A stretch of 64,000 nt of DNA from Pyxicephalus adspersus (GCF_032062135.1 NC_092861.1:137246078-137310077), one strand, 5' to 3'. Positions 47,358 to 58,683 are shown, numbered from the stretch's first letter. Numbers and translations: made by a program. The notes: a model not told the origin generated them from the sequence alone.

Positions 47358-48940
47358 AATGTTAGCATCATGGATTTAAACTTCATTTCTGACCTGTACC
47401 CCCTGTAGACCCTTATGGCGTGGACATGCATGTGGGCCTTGTCTGTAGTCCCTACTCTGTATTCTTTGACATCAAAAGCAGCATCTACCTGCTTAAATGT
47501 GAATTATTTGCATATGTGTTGCCTCTCTATTCCTGAAGAAGCAGCAAATAATCTGTGAAACGTGTCAAGAAGAGACTGTGGCTTTCTGCAAATGGCACAT
47601 AAACAGTGTATAATGTAAAAAATACTAAAGTAGTAAAAGTAGTGATATACTTACTATGCAAAAAGTTTTTATATATTATAATTTACATTATAGTATCTGT
47701 GTAATATGAAGGTCACTTAAATTAATCTTCATATAGGGGTACCTATAAAATTACAATTTCTGTATTTTTTTCTCAATATAAAGAAAAACTAAAATCTTGA
47801 AATTTATTTTGCCTGACTAGTACATCACCTTTATTTTAGCATCTTTACACACCTGTTAAAGTAACTAGAATGGCATTTTTAATGTTACTGCACCTTCCCA
47901 GCAGAGTTAAAAATAAAACGTTTCTAAACCTTTCCTATGCATGCACAGGGTTAATGATAATGTATACAAAGAACTGTTTCTTGTTTCCTCTAATTGTTTT
48001 AAGATGCCTTGCAGGGTATAATTGGAATGCCCTGTTAAGCTGGAACGGGCATAGCAAGAGATGAAGAATTTGATTTCGACATGAGTGGTGCTTGGAGAGC
48101 TGTCTCAATAAAACTAACATTTTAGTAGTAGGAATTACACTTACCCCGAACAAGCTTCTACAGTAGTGATGTTAAAAATTCCAGATTCGCCATTAATAGA
48201 GAACACTCTCATTGTTTACATATGGATTTCAAATCAAAATTAATGAAGTGTTTATGTGACAGAAATGTGGGAGGGATTTCAAATATAATCATCATCAATC
48301 TGCGTTCAGCCAAAATAAATTTTGTGAAAAGAAAAACAAATGATTGTGCAGACAAAGTGGGCCTTGGGGGCCCTAGGCAATAATCATTGTTATTCCTTGT
48401 GCTCTTTCCTTATAGAACTGTCTGTTCACTTCTTCTACAAATAGAATAATGTTTATTTGCAGCTGCAGTTCTATGGAGTTAGTCAATGATATTTCCTTGG
48501 TTCTGGAAAAAAAAAGTTTACTGAAAAAAAATTACTTTTGTTTGGGAAATTCTTCGCGAAGACTGATTAGGGTAGACCGCAAAAATGGGAACAGTGGAAA
48601 GTTCATATTAAATATTTGAAAGTTTAGTCTTAGGAACAAGGAGTAGAAGTGTTAGCGGACCATCATTTAACTATTTTATAGACTCTGAAAAAATGCCTTT
48701 TGTTCCACCACCAAATTTTTATATCTAAAGCCCAATTTTTTTTTAGTTTGGGATAGAATTGGAAATGGTTAAACCTTGGCATTTCCAATGATTTTCTTTT
48801 TTTTTTTTACCTATCTAATGATTGAAACACATTACTGTACCTTTCAACTTTAATTGAATGCAAATAAAAACCAGGACAAGGTATAGCTGTGACCCTAACA
48901 CCCCCTGGGATTGGTAACAATTGCACATCAAGTAGTTATG
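47358..48940. other. Unique DNA with one GAAGAAGC...GAAACGTGT motif
   Basis: The dispersed motif occurs at 47532-47570. Otherwise no gene or repeat recognised. Confidence 0.4.
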
Positions 48941-48948
48941 CTCTGGGC

Positions 48949-49043
48949 CAGTGTTTCTCAACCTGGGGAACACAGGGGAACCCTTAAAATAACTTTCAGG
49001 TGTTCGGAAGACCCCTTCTATAAACACTGGTTGAGAAACACTG
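48949..49043 (+). mobile_element. 95-bp internally deleted hAT-like element
   Basis: Perfect 15-bp inverted ends CAGTGTTTCTCAACC and GGTTGAGAAACACTG enclose only 65 bp, which match the first part of 25333-25600 (GGGGAACCCTTGAAAA-like and CTTTCAGGTGTTCGG). It is flanked by CTCTGGGC (48941-48948) and CTCTAGGT (49044-49051), an 8-bp duplication with two transitions. It is the smallest and best preserved copy at the ends. Confidence 0.88.
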
Positions 49044-49051
49044 CTCTAGGT

Positions 49052-51423
49052 GGATGTTGCCTGATGAGAGCTTGTATATTGGGACTTTCAAATCAATCAC
49101 AGTTATTATTATCAAAAACAGTTATTAAAATTGTATATTTATTGGAAAAACATAAAAATGGTAATTTAAATTGTGCAATCACACAAAACACCTCAATAAA
49201 TCAGAGTATACACACAAAAAGTCATCATAAAATTATTATTTATAACAGTATTATCATCCAATACACATGCATGACAGTAAATGTTAACTGATTTTGACTC
49301 GTTTCACAAAGTCAGTCTGCTTCATCAGGAAATAAATCTCAAAGGAGGTAATTATGGTACAGCAGAGAGGTATCAACTGTAATAACCACTAGTGCCACCT
49401 GCCCTGGACAGTGGGGCAACAAGCTCAAGGAGCACCCTGATAGCAGCTATGGATAAGACCCATATCGGTTTGTCAAATGAAAGGTCCTGGAAATAGAATT
49501 TTATCTATTTAACCCAGTACATTTAATTAACCTCAAACTGCCCACTATAGTTCAAGGAAGATAGACATTAGGGGGTTGTACTTACAAGGTTGCCTTCACA
49601 CAGTCTTCCTCATCAGACCAATTTACTTTGGTTTCCTTAGGGTTTGAGAGTGAATGTGAAGGGCTAACCTCAACTCCAAAGTATAATTAGAGTTAATTTG
49701 ACCAGTTTGCAGGAAACTCAATAGAAAAGGAGAAGCAAAAAAAAAAAAAAAAAACCTTCTAAATCATTAAACATAATCACTTGTTCTGATCACAGTCAGT
49801 TACACAACTCCACAAACATTTTACTCCAAAGTTGATACATTTCTCTTACCAGAAATACAAGATTTTTTAAAGTTGAGTTCTTTAAACGTGAGCCATAAAT
49901 GTTAAGTAGGACTGAAAGGCATACCAAGGGGTGCACAGGAGATGTTTTTGACACAATAAGGTCAGAAAAGTTTAAGCCACTTTCTTTCTCAGCAAACTTG
50001 GCATAAATATTGCAACACAATGTGGGGACTGCAAGCTGTCTGACACGGAGAAGCGTTTTTAAAGCTTTACATTGATAAAATATGACTTGATGTCAGGTAT
50101 ATGATTTTGATAACTTGTGTAGTGAATTAATTCCATTTTGTTGGCTGTGTCAGGCCCAGGTCTTTTGAAGAAGAGTAAAACATGCTGGATTTTGTAACGT
50201 GTTGCTTGCCCCAGTGCACATCTGCCGGAATGTTAGGAAAGTAACAATGTATTCTGTACATTTCACCTCCCAGCAATTCTTCTTTTTTCCTTTCTGACAA
50301 AAGCTGAGCCAGAAATCCCTCAATAAAGGATTTGTAGGACCTGTGCTTCAGGCAACAGGTCTTATATCATTGAATAGATTTTGCACACCTCTTATATCTG
50401 GTCGACAGTGTGCTGAAATTTGTACTATGGGATGAAACTCAAAGGAGCAGAGAAACTCGAGCTGTCCTCGGTGTGAACTGGTGTAATAGTATGAGACATC
50501 TAGAACAGCTATAGACAAGTGGCCTGAAGTCAAAGTCATCGCCCCAGGTCTCAGGATCAGCACAGGTTATCTGTGATACCTTACCTTGTTACCTTTAATT
50601 TTATGTTTGCTGACATTACAGATTGGAATAAAGGGTGAAAGGTAGATTTTCACAAAACTGTGTAACTTTGATATAGGCATTTCCTACGGAAACACAACAA
50701 ACTACTTTTTTTAGATTCTAGACACAACATCAAATGCAGTCAGATGCTTCCATCGTTGGGCTCACTACATGGATGGCTCTAGGCACCAGGTGCTGCATGA
50801 TAGGGACATGACACGCCATATTGCTATTTTGGCGCCAATGTATTTTGGGAAATAAAGGTTATGTATAATGATTTTTTATATTCTAATAAGTTTAGAATGA
50901 AAACGTAGACTTTTTTAACCTAGGTAAATAGGGAGAAATATTGACAGAAGTTTATATTGACGGAAAAAAAACTTGTTAACATATTAGAAAGTTGAAGTTT
51001 ATACATAGTTACTTAAAGGAATCATAGCAGTTAGGGTTCTTTCAAACCAGTAAAGGTCAAACTGTGCAGCTGGCAGCTCTGCAAACTTCTACTGTGCGGC
51101 TGGAAGAGGCAAACTGCATCTTCAACAACAAGATTTGCAGATGGGCACAGAGCAGATTTTCAGGCAACAAATATCATGTAACTTTTGGGAACTTGGCCCT
51201 GGTCTGCCGCAAATGCATGCAGCAGTGTGCAAAAAAGGGTTCCAACTTAAGTGGAGAGGTTGGGACCACACTTGAGACTAAACTCTGCAGCTTATCTTGT
51301 GATTGATAGGACCCTTACTCATCCCCCTTCTTTGCCTGTTCTATTCATTAATCTGTGTGTGTGTTAGACCCGTACAGACATCAGAAGATCATGATCAGTT
51401 GAAAAAATGAGTGCTGTACACAC
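49052..51423. other. Unique DNA with minus-strand copy of the dispersed motif
   Basis: At 49294-49330 the minus strand reads CCTGATGAAGCAGACTGAC then TTTGTGAAACGAGTC. An A-run of about 17 lies at 49738-49754. No gene recognised. Confidence 0.4.
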
Positions 51424-51649
51424 TGGGCCTGATTTATTAAAGCTCTCCAAGACTGGAGAGGATACACTTTCATTGGTGAAGCTGGGTGATCAAGCAAACC
51501 TGTAACATATCTCTTAAAAGTAATTTGCTATTTGCTAGCAAATGTTTTCAGTCCTGGACCAGATACAATCCAGGTTTGCTGTGTCACCCAGCTTCACTGA
51601 TGAAAGTGTATCCTCTCCAGTCTTGGAGAGCTTTAATAAATCAGGCCCA
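51424..51649. mobile_element. Palindromic MITE, well preserved
   Basis: TGGGCCTGATTTATTAAAGC at the left faces GCTTTAATAAATCAGGCCCA at the right, perfectly inverted over 20 bases. CTCTCCAAGACTGGAGAGGA and its partner continue the arms. It is nearly identical in layout to 47130-47357. Confidence 0.9.
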
Positions 51650-53041
51650 TTAGGTCTTTCTGGTAAATGTAGAAAGAAGGAGGGAAAACAAGCAACCTGC
51701 ACAGTAAGTAGTGACATTTTCACTTGCCTATCCCCTGAAAAAGCAGAACATCTGTGAAACGTGTTGGGATACTGATCTTCGATATATATACATGGACATT
51801 TGACACGTGAGAGATTCACAGTACCATTATTGTTTTTAAGAAAGTTTTTACATTCTGATATCAATAAGATGTTTATGTTTTATGATACCATCATTCAGAT
51901 TGATTGGGTAGCCACCCTCCTTGCCACCCTGCCTTTGAGGGAATTACTGATCTCTGTGATTCAATTTTAAGGGATGTGGTAATTCCCCCTTTTTGGGGTA
52001 TCTGTTGATGTTCCTAAACATAAATTGTAAATATAATCTAAAATTGAATTTTTGATGATCAATTTCTAATATTAATCTAATCATTTGAAAATATTACATT
52101 TTGTAGGGTGGCTTTGGGTTTTTATGTTTTATTTTTTTTTACCAAGAACAATCCAATCTATTCTTTTATTGGTCATATTTTTCTTGTCAGCCATATTTAA
52201 TTATCACATCGGAGACCAAGCATTACAGATCAGGAGGTCACCCATCTTACTGTCCATACCTGAATGTGGAATACAAAGCTTTGGATTAAATTCATATTCT
52301 CCAGGTGGTTTCCAATTTTTCCGGTCAGGGCAACAGGTACACTTTAAAACCTGTTCCGTGAATTTAGCTTAGCAAGTAAAAAGTAATCACAGAAAGTATT
52401 ACCATGAAAGCTTTCATAAACGCTCACTTTTTGGCAAAAGAACAAAACTGAAGAAGTCATGAGCATGTTATCTCTGTAAGATCATAGTTAATTGTATGCT
52501 CTTAATCTCCAGCTGCAAAGCCTGGCCTAAGGAAATTAAAATTCCTGACTGTGTCATAGCCTGCAGGCTTCTAGTCAACTTCCTGGCATAACCCGTCTCG
52601 TTTTCTTTTTACAATAAGGAGTCAATTTAGCAATGCTGAAACAATATATCTCAGTTTTATATCTATAAATGGAACTTACTTCAGTCCAGTCTGGTTCCCT
52701 GTAAAACATGTAAATATTAATTTAAGGAAGAAAAAAAACAGACTAAACCATGGCTGACTATTATGAATTATTGAATGGTCTGCCAAGGCCATATCGACTG
52801 AAGATAACACGGATTACATGCTAACATTGCACTTGGGTGCAAAATGCATCAGCCCCTTAGACATTTGCTTTCACGCCTAAGTTACATTTGAGAGATACAA
52901 AGTAACTGGTGAATGGTTGGTATTTTTCAGCAGATATTACTAAATGGAGCATTTACACTTACTGGCTTCGACCTTGTTTGCTATAAGCTGTTGCTCTAAT
53001 AGGGCTGATGCAAAATATGAAAACTGGCTGAGAACATACAG
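51650..53041. other. Unique DNA with dispersed motif at its start
   Basis: CCTGAAAAAGCAGAACATC then GTGAAACGTGTTGGGAT occur at 51734-51770. Block 52480-52640 is base-balanced and non-repetitive. No gene recognised. Confidence 0.4.
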
Positions 53042-53371
53042 AAGCCCAGGTGGTTCAATGGCTAGCACTCTGGCCTTTGCAGCGCTAGGCCCCAGGTTCA
53101 AATCCACTATCTGCATGGAGGTTGTATGTTCCCCCTGTATTTGTGAACGTTACTTCCAGGCATTACGGTTTCTTCCCACATTCCAAAAACATGCAATTAT
53201 GTTATTTGGCTTTCCTCAAAAATTGACCTTAGACTTTGTTAATGATATATGGCTATTATAGGGACATTAAATTGTGATTTCTTATGAGAGGACAGCTAGT
53301 GTCCTCACTATAAACTTTGTAAAGCACTACTTAATATGTCACTATATAAATACAAATAAATAATATTAATT
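53042..53371 (+). mobile_element. tRNA-derived SINE with L2/CR1-like tail, complete
   Basis: The head carries an RNA polymerase III A box (TGGTTCAATGG, 53051-53061) and a consensus B box (GGTTCAAATCC, 53095-53105), 34 bp apart, as in tRNA genes. The central block includes CTATCTGCATGGAGGTTGT and TTCTTCCCACATTCCAAAAA. The tail GACAGCTAGTGTCCTCACTA then TATGTCACTATATAAATAC is a diverged form of the L2/CR1-like 3' end seen at 2271 and elsewhere, followed by AAATAAATAATA. Such SINEs borrow the reverse transcriptase of an L2/CR1-type partner. It is not a tRNA gene: the head has no complete cloverleaf or mature 3' end. Confidence 0.9.
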
Positions 53372-54641
53372 ACCGTTAAAACACACTTTAAAAATCATGT
53401 TTTTAAGTATTTAGGTTATTCAGTATGTATTTATCTTAAAATGTTATCACAAGAATCCTTTCATTAAAGAATAAGAAGGCAAAACCAACCTTCTGGATTA
53501 GGGATGAGGTTAAGGTTCAATACCACCATGGGTTTACAAATTGCAAAAAGTGAGTTAAAAGTGAATAACAAAGCCCCCTTTTTAAAAATTGTCCATAATG
53601 TTGGATGTATTGGAGTTGTTAAGGAGAACACTTTTGTATAAGGAGAAATGCTGATTTAAATATTAATTTGTTTTGCCATTGGTTCATGTCCCCAATGGGA
53701 GTGCCCAGTTTTTTTTTTCCATTTCCATTGGTTTAACAATAGCTTACTCAATAGCCCAACAAATGGGCAGAACTGAAGATTTGCCACCCCTTTATCCCCC
53801 AGCCCTCATTAACATTAATAAGGTTTGCCACAAAGTTTGTGAACTTCGAACATTATTAGCTAAAATGCACACTCATCACAAATTGCTTCAAATGATATAA
53901 TTTTGCTTAATGTCTTGACTTTAAACTACACTTTTGGAAAATGGGATACTTGGTTGCCTTTGTCCATCTATGTAGTCATGTTTCCTATCCCTTAGGTTCT
54001 TTGTATGATCTTTTCTTAGAATACACCTGTGTTGTAGTGTTAGCTCTTCAGAACCGAAGATAAAACGAGCCGTCACAATAGAAATACACAAATTCTATAA
54101 AGCAGCTTCAGAGTTGGATGAGTTCCCTGAGAAGGTGATACATTTTATCTTGGATCTTTTTGCTTTCTTGCAGCCTTCTGGCACATCCTTTCAAACTCAT
54201 CCAACCACCTCCAGGTAGACATGACATTGAAGATTTATGCTACCTGCGGGGTGTGTGCGTGTTTAACATTATTTTGGTTAAATTACCCAGAAGCAAAGAT
54301 TTACAAGCAATAATTCCTGCTATTAAATGGCTGTGTTACAGCTTTTACAATCATTTTGCTTTTATCTCATAGTCATTACAAGCAGGTTATTTTACCAAGG
54401 TGCTATTTAACATTACTAACAAATTATTTTAACAAATGCAGTCCATAAGAAACTGCAGTTTTGATAATAGTTTTACAAGATAGAAATTGTATATTGCTTG
54501 TTTTCAGGGTTAGCCTGGAATCATTTGTAGTTTACTTTTTGCTGGTTGAATGCAAACCTGGCACAATGTTGGATTGTATATGAATAGTTTTGATGTAATG
54601 CCAGGATTTACCTGTAGGGGTTGCTGCAGAGGAAAAAGTAA
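53372..54641. other. Unique DNA, nothing certain recognised
   Basis: A splice-like 41-nt segment at 54174-54214 is discussed as a weak candidate. No repeat recognised. Confidence 0.4.
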
Positions 54642-54722
54642 TATTAATTATTAATAATATTATTAAACAGGGTTTATATAGCGCCAACATATTACTCCAC
54701 GCTGTACATTAAATAGGGGTTA
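54642..54722 (-). repeat. L2/CR1-like 3' tail, minus strand, short
   Basis: TTATTAAACAGGGTTTATATAG, CGCCAACATATTACTCC and TGTACATTAAATAGGGGTT, the reverse complement of the extreme 3' end of the tail. Confidence 0.75.
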
Positions 54723-54864
54723 TAAAATAATTTGGCATGATAACTTAAATGTTCAATAAATAAAAACACCAGTAGGTTATAGGAGTGAACTATAATTAGT
54801 TACTGAGCTCTATAATAATGCACAGGTGCATTTCAGTATAAATTGTTTGTTTATTAGCATATTA

Positions 54865-55070
54865 TAGTTGCATTTGTTTTGCATGGCACTACAATGGCAG
54901 CCAAAGTGTGGTACCCATGCATTGTAGCACACCACAACACAGTATTGCAATTCCATGTGCTGCATTTGGTCTGCTTCTGTGTATTCGCAGCTTATCCAAA
55001 ATGAAAGATTCCATGACACAACACACTAACAAGTGACATGCTAACACATTAGGATTAGTGAATTCAGCCT
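54865..55070. repeat. Repeat related to 12780-13335
   Basis: TGCATTGTAGCACACCACAA, TTTGCATGGCACTACAATGG and ACACATTAGGATTAGTG echo the CA/TG-rich words and inverted halves of the block at 12780. Boundaries are uncertain. Confidence 0.35.
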
Positions 55071-55673
55071 AAATGTTTTCAGAAAAAAACTAACTTTGAC
55101 TTTTAATTATTCTAGAATAAGGAAAGAATAAACAGAGAATGAATAATGAGATTATCATCAGATCCTACTAAGTTCGTTATCTTTGTCAGGGGTGGAGCAG
55201 TGCCGAATTCCTTGCTACTTAATACTACCAATTTTTTAAACTGGAAGATAATCATCGGTTGTGAAAAAGAAAAATGGTTTAATGTTCCGAGTTTGAGAAT
55301 ACACTGGAAAATATTACAGCTGTGAGGCCATGGAAAGCCAGATTCAGCCAAAAAGCCAGCTGTGTCCTCCTGCAGCCAACAAGTGTTAACGCATTTTTGT
55401 ATTTGACACAATCTGTTAAAGGTGTTAAATGTGAAAAATGGTCATTGTGAAGTTTAGCTTCAAGGAAGAGAAAAGTTAGTAGCAAGGAAATGCGATATGG
55501 CACCACAACATCTTCCATTTACAGGTTTCTTCTTTTTACATTTGAATTAAAAAAATGAAAAACATTGAAAGGTTACAAGTAATATTATTATGAAAAAATG
55601 AAACATAATAAAAAACGTTTTTTAAATAATTTTTTGAGAGTTCAACATTTTCACATTGATTGTTTTTTTGATT
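55071..55673. other. Unique AT-rich DNA, nothing recognised
   Basis: No gene or repeat recognised. Confidence 0.4.
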
Positions 55674-55878
55674 TTAAAGTGAACCTAAACTCAAATTTAT
55701 TACTTTACATTAAAGGGTAGACACTTTTTTATATAAAGTAAAAATTGCCTTTTTTTAATGCAAGACATTTTCAAGACAGAATGGGTGCACAGAGCCTCCC
55801 GGGATACAAACGTCACACATCCCGGGATGCTCCGGTCTGCTTCTTCTGTGCATGCCCAAGATCGAAGGAGCCTTCTCT

Positions 55879-56483
55879 TTAACCTCCCGAACGGTAACCT
55901 GGAGTGTGATTTGGGGTAGAAAAAAGTTGCTGAAAGAGGTAACCCGGAGTAACACTCGGGGTAGGTAAACCTATGGGAAGTATTATTAAATACAGCCTTA
56001 ACTGATCCGGCGGCTTCCGCGTTGTCCATCGCCATGATCCCAGTCTTCTTCCTTCTTCCTCTGGCATCTTCTGCACACGATGAGTCACCGGGGGAGTTTC
56101 CAGAGACATCAGTGCGTGTGTACGTTGCGGGCGGGGCGGGAAATTCAAAATTCATTTGTATTGCATTCAATACAAAATACCTGTATTGATTGCAATACAT
56201 TGGATGTATATGTGTAAAAGCAGTACATTGCATTTCATGAACATTGATTTTACAGTATATATAATAGTATGAGTATAATGTTTAGTTTTTTCTTCTTAAA
56301 AAATTAAAAAAAAATATATATATATATATATTTTATTTTATTTAATATATTATTTTGACATGATTTTATGTTTTAAACTTTATTATACTCATACTATTAT
56401 ATTATACTGTAAAATAAATTTTCATGTAAAACAATGTACAGCTCTTAGACATCCAGACAGAAATGCACCGCTGGGGAGGTTAA
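55879..56483. mobile_element. piggyBac-like MITE nested inside copy C
   Basis: TTAA at 55879-55882 and 56480-56483 flank a 597-bp insert. Its ends are CCTCCCGAACGGT on the left and ACCGCTGGGGAGG on the right, inverted with a few mismatches. Exact TTAA duplication and a CCT-type end are the piggyBac pattern. Removing the insert and one TTAA restores continuity with copies A and B. The interior has a GC-rich first half and an AT-rich second half with a long hairpin (56247-56415). A 177-codon minus-strand frame across the left junction is a chimera of both elements, not a gene. Confidence 0.85.
56247..56415. repeat. Long AT-rich hairpin inside the piggyBac-like MITE
   Basis: The arm at 56247-56284 (ATTTTACAGTATATATAATA, then GTATGAGTATAATGTTTA) faces 56374-56415, its near-perfect complement with a small length difference. 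The loop contains a TA run at about 56316-56330. Confidence 0.85.
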
Positions 56484-56720
56484 TGGGAGAAAAAAATGGC
56501 GATCTTGTGCATGCACAATGAGATTGACATTCTTTTTTTCCCCATTTACATTACCCGAGCTCACCCAGTGCGAGATTGGGTGACATACGAAGATTGGGAA
56601 GACATGCGAAGAATAGAAAAAGATGGCAGTGCCGGGTCGAAGGAGGATACCGGGGCGATGTGGGACGCTATCAAGGAAACCTCCGGATCTGTGGGATTAA
56701 AGGTAAATGTGTTCAGACTG

Positions 56721-57138
56721 GTGGTGAGGTTGTGGTACATTGCCAGTGAAGCACTTTCTTTGGTGAGACGTTACATGTAACATCTACCCAGGCAAGCCTA
56801 TAGAGAATAAATGGGGGCCATAGTCTGTGGTCCAGTAGAGCTTGCTGACAGTTTGATTTTGGAGATAACTGTTAGAATGTAATTCTGCGACACACAAATA
56901 GGCCCAAGAAACGTATGGGGTAATGTACTAAAGTAATATTATTGTTACTATTTATTTATTGGTGCAGCATCTAATCATGTTTAGGAGAAATCCTGTGTTT
57001 TTTTTACTTTTGTCTTTCTTACACATAATTGTATATTCTTTGCAAAGTGAATTATCACCACATTCACTAAGCAAAGTGAAATATTTCTTGCAAGGTGCTA
57101 ATTCACTTTGGTACAATGAACAGCCTGTATTCCATTAA
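56721..57138. other. Unique DNA, nothing recognised
   Basis: No gene or repeat recognised. Confidence 0.35.
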
Positions 57139-57364
57139 TGGACCTGATTTATTAAAGCCCTCCAAGGCTGGAGAGAATACACTTTCATCAGTGAAGCTGG
57201 GTGATTGAGCAAACCTGGAATAAATCTGGTCCAGGTTTCAAAACTTTTGCTAGCCAATTGCAAATGACTTTGAATAAATCCATTTCAGGTTTGCTGGATC
57301 ACCCAGCTTTACTAATGAAAGTGTATCCTCTCAAGCAAAAGAGAGCTTTAAGCAATCAGGCCCA
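57139..57364. mobile_element. Palindromic MITE
   Basis: TGGACCTGATTTATTAAAGC on the left and AGAGAGCTTTAAGCAATCAG on the right, inverted. The central blocks GCAAACCTGGAATAAATCTG and GTTTGCTGGATCACCCAGC match the copies at 47130 and 51424. Confidence 0.85.
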
Positions 57365-57559
57365 ATAATCAACCTCCTTGTTTCATTAGCACTCAAAGTC
57401 TGCACCTTCATGATTCATAGATAAAAGGACTAAGCATATCAGATAAAAAAACTAAATAATAAACAGATATGTATAAAGGAGTATCAAAGTTAAAAAAGTA
57501 TACTCAGCAAAAGTGTAAAGACATAACTTAGTATAAAGTTACATAACTAAAAAGTTACA

Positions 57560-57682
57560 CAATTCAATGTGTTCCTATTGGCCAGAAATGTAATAGTAAT
57601 TCTTCCTATTGACCACCACACTAATGTAGTGTATAATAATTATAGAAGGGTTCCCCTATGTAAAAAAGATCAAAAAACACTG
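57560..57682 (-). mobile_element. hAT-like element fragment, reverse orientation
   Basis: ATTGGCCAGAAATGTAATAG, ACCACCACACTAATGTAG, ATAGAAGGGTTCCCCTATG and GATCAAAAAACACTG match one end of the 25333 family in reverse. It is followed by CTCTAGAT (57683-57690), the favoured target word. The other terminus is missing. Confidence 0.75.
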
Positions 57683-57953
57683 CTCTAGATTTATTTATTT
57701 TTATCTTTGGGAGTTTTCTTTTTTTTTTGAGTTTTACTATACAAATTTTGGCCATCATCATTCAACCTACTTCTTTAGTGCCCAGATCCCGGACTGGCCT
57801 AAGCCTGTGACTTGGCTTTAAAAAAAGAAGCAGCTCAGTGATGAGCCCATCTTTCTGTTGCTCCACTCTGTACTCTTACTATCAACATTCTTCTTGACAG
57901 CACATAAACAGAATATGAGCTCCTTGTACTACTTCATCTACAATACTCTGCAT

Positions 57954-58285
57954 CAATGGTCGCCAACCTTTCGGACCTCACGGACCACTAAATCCATGGA
58001 ATCCAGACTGCACATGTGCGGGGATCCGTGTGTCATTTAAAGGGTAAGAAACTTCCCCCATAGTGATGTCATGATGCCAGAACCTGTCCACTCTCCTAAC
58101 GCAGGCTCAGACCTGCTAAATTCTTGGGGGACAGTAGCACAAGGCTGTGAATGCAACAAAAGTTGTGTCCACAGCCCTGCTCTACTGTCCATACGGAGGA
58201 CATGATCCGCAGGGTCAGGCCGTGGACCACCAAAATTTTCTCGTGGACCACCAGTGGTCCGCTGACCACCGGTTGGCAACTGCTG
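57954..58285. mobile_element. hAT-like MITE (332 bp), second family
   Basis: The ends CAATGGTCGCCAACC and GGTTGGCAACTGCTG are inverted over 15 bp, all four mismatches being transitions. The flanking octamers CTCTGCAT (57946-57953) and TTCTATAT (58286-58293) differ only by transitions, so an 8-bp duplication is likely. Sub-terminal CGGACCTCACGGACCACTAA and TCGTGGACCACCAGTGGTCC give further self-complementarity. No coding frame. Confidence 0.8.
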
Positions 58286-58293
58286 TTCTATAT

Positions 58294-58683
58294 CATACAG
58301 GGAAAGCAAGATGCTAACAGATCATATTAACATATTGCTTGAATGTATGTAGAATATACAAATAAATATTACAAATTCACATTAATTTGTGTTTAAAGTT
58401 CCGCTTCACGTCAAGTGCATAACTAGTCCCTGTGTTTTTTTTACAGAACTCACTACTGGCTCCATAATGTATTGGGCAGCCTTACTGATCAATAAGGAGG
58501 TGTGTGCAGTACAAGGGACAAACCAAGGATATCCCCAGAAGCTAAAGGTATAAATCAGATAACTGAGCGCCTCAACTACAGAAGCTCTAATGAAAATAAT
58601 GAATATTTTTTTTTTTTTTTAATAAGTGCCAGTGCTGTAGCTTGATTTTAAAAGTCAAAATACAATATATGTATATTTATATA

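Larger units (their letters stand above)
55674..56702 (+). mobile_element. Kolobok/T2-like element, copy C, split by another transposon
   Basis: It begins TTAAAGTGAACCTAAACTCA, the same terminus as copy A. It continues AAGTAAAAATTGCC, CCTCCCGGGATACAAACGTC and TTCTTCTGTGCATGCCCAAG up to 55878. It then resumes at 56484 with TGGGAGAAAAAAATGGCG, TGCATGCACAATGAGATTG, GCGAGATTGGGTGACATACG and AGGAAACCTCCGGATC. The right terminus is not recognisable. The interruption is a piggyBac-like MITE inserted at an internal TTAA. Confidence 0.8.

Noticed and set aside
53042..53115. tRNA gene
   Set aside because: A and B boxes are present, but the sequence continues into a SINE body and L2-like tail, with no cloverleaf or mature end.
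55700..56233. 177-codon minus-strand open frame
   Set aside because: It crosses the junction between the Kolobok/T2-like copy and the piggyBac-like MITE, so it is a chimera of two repeats.
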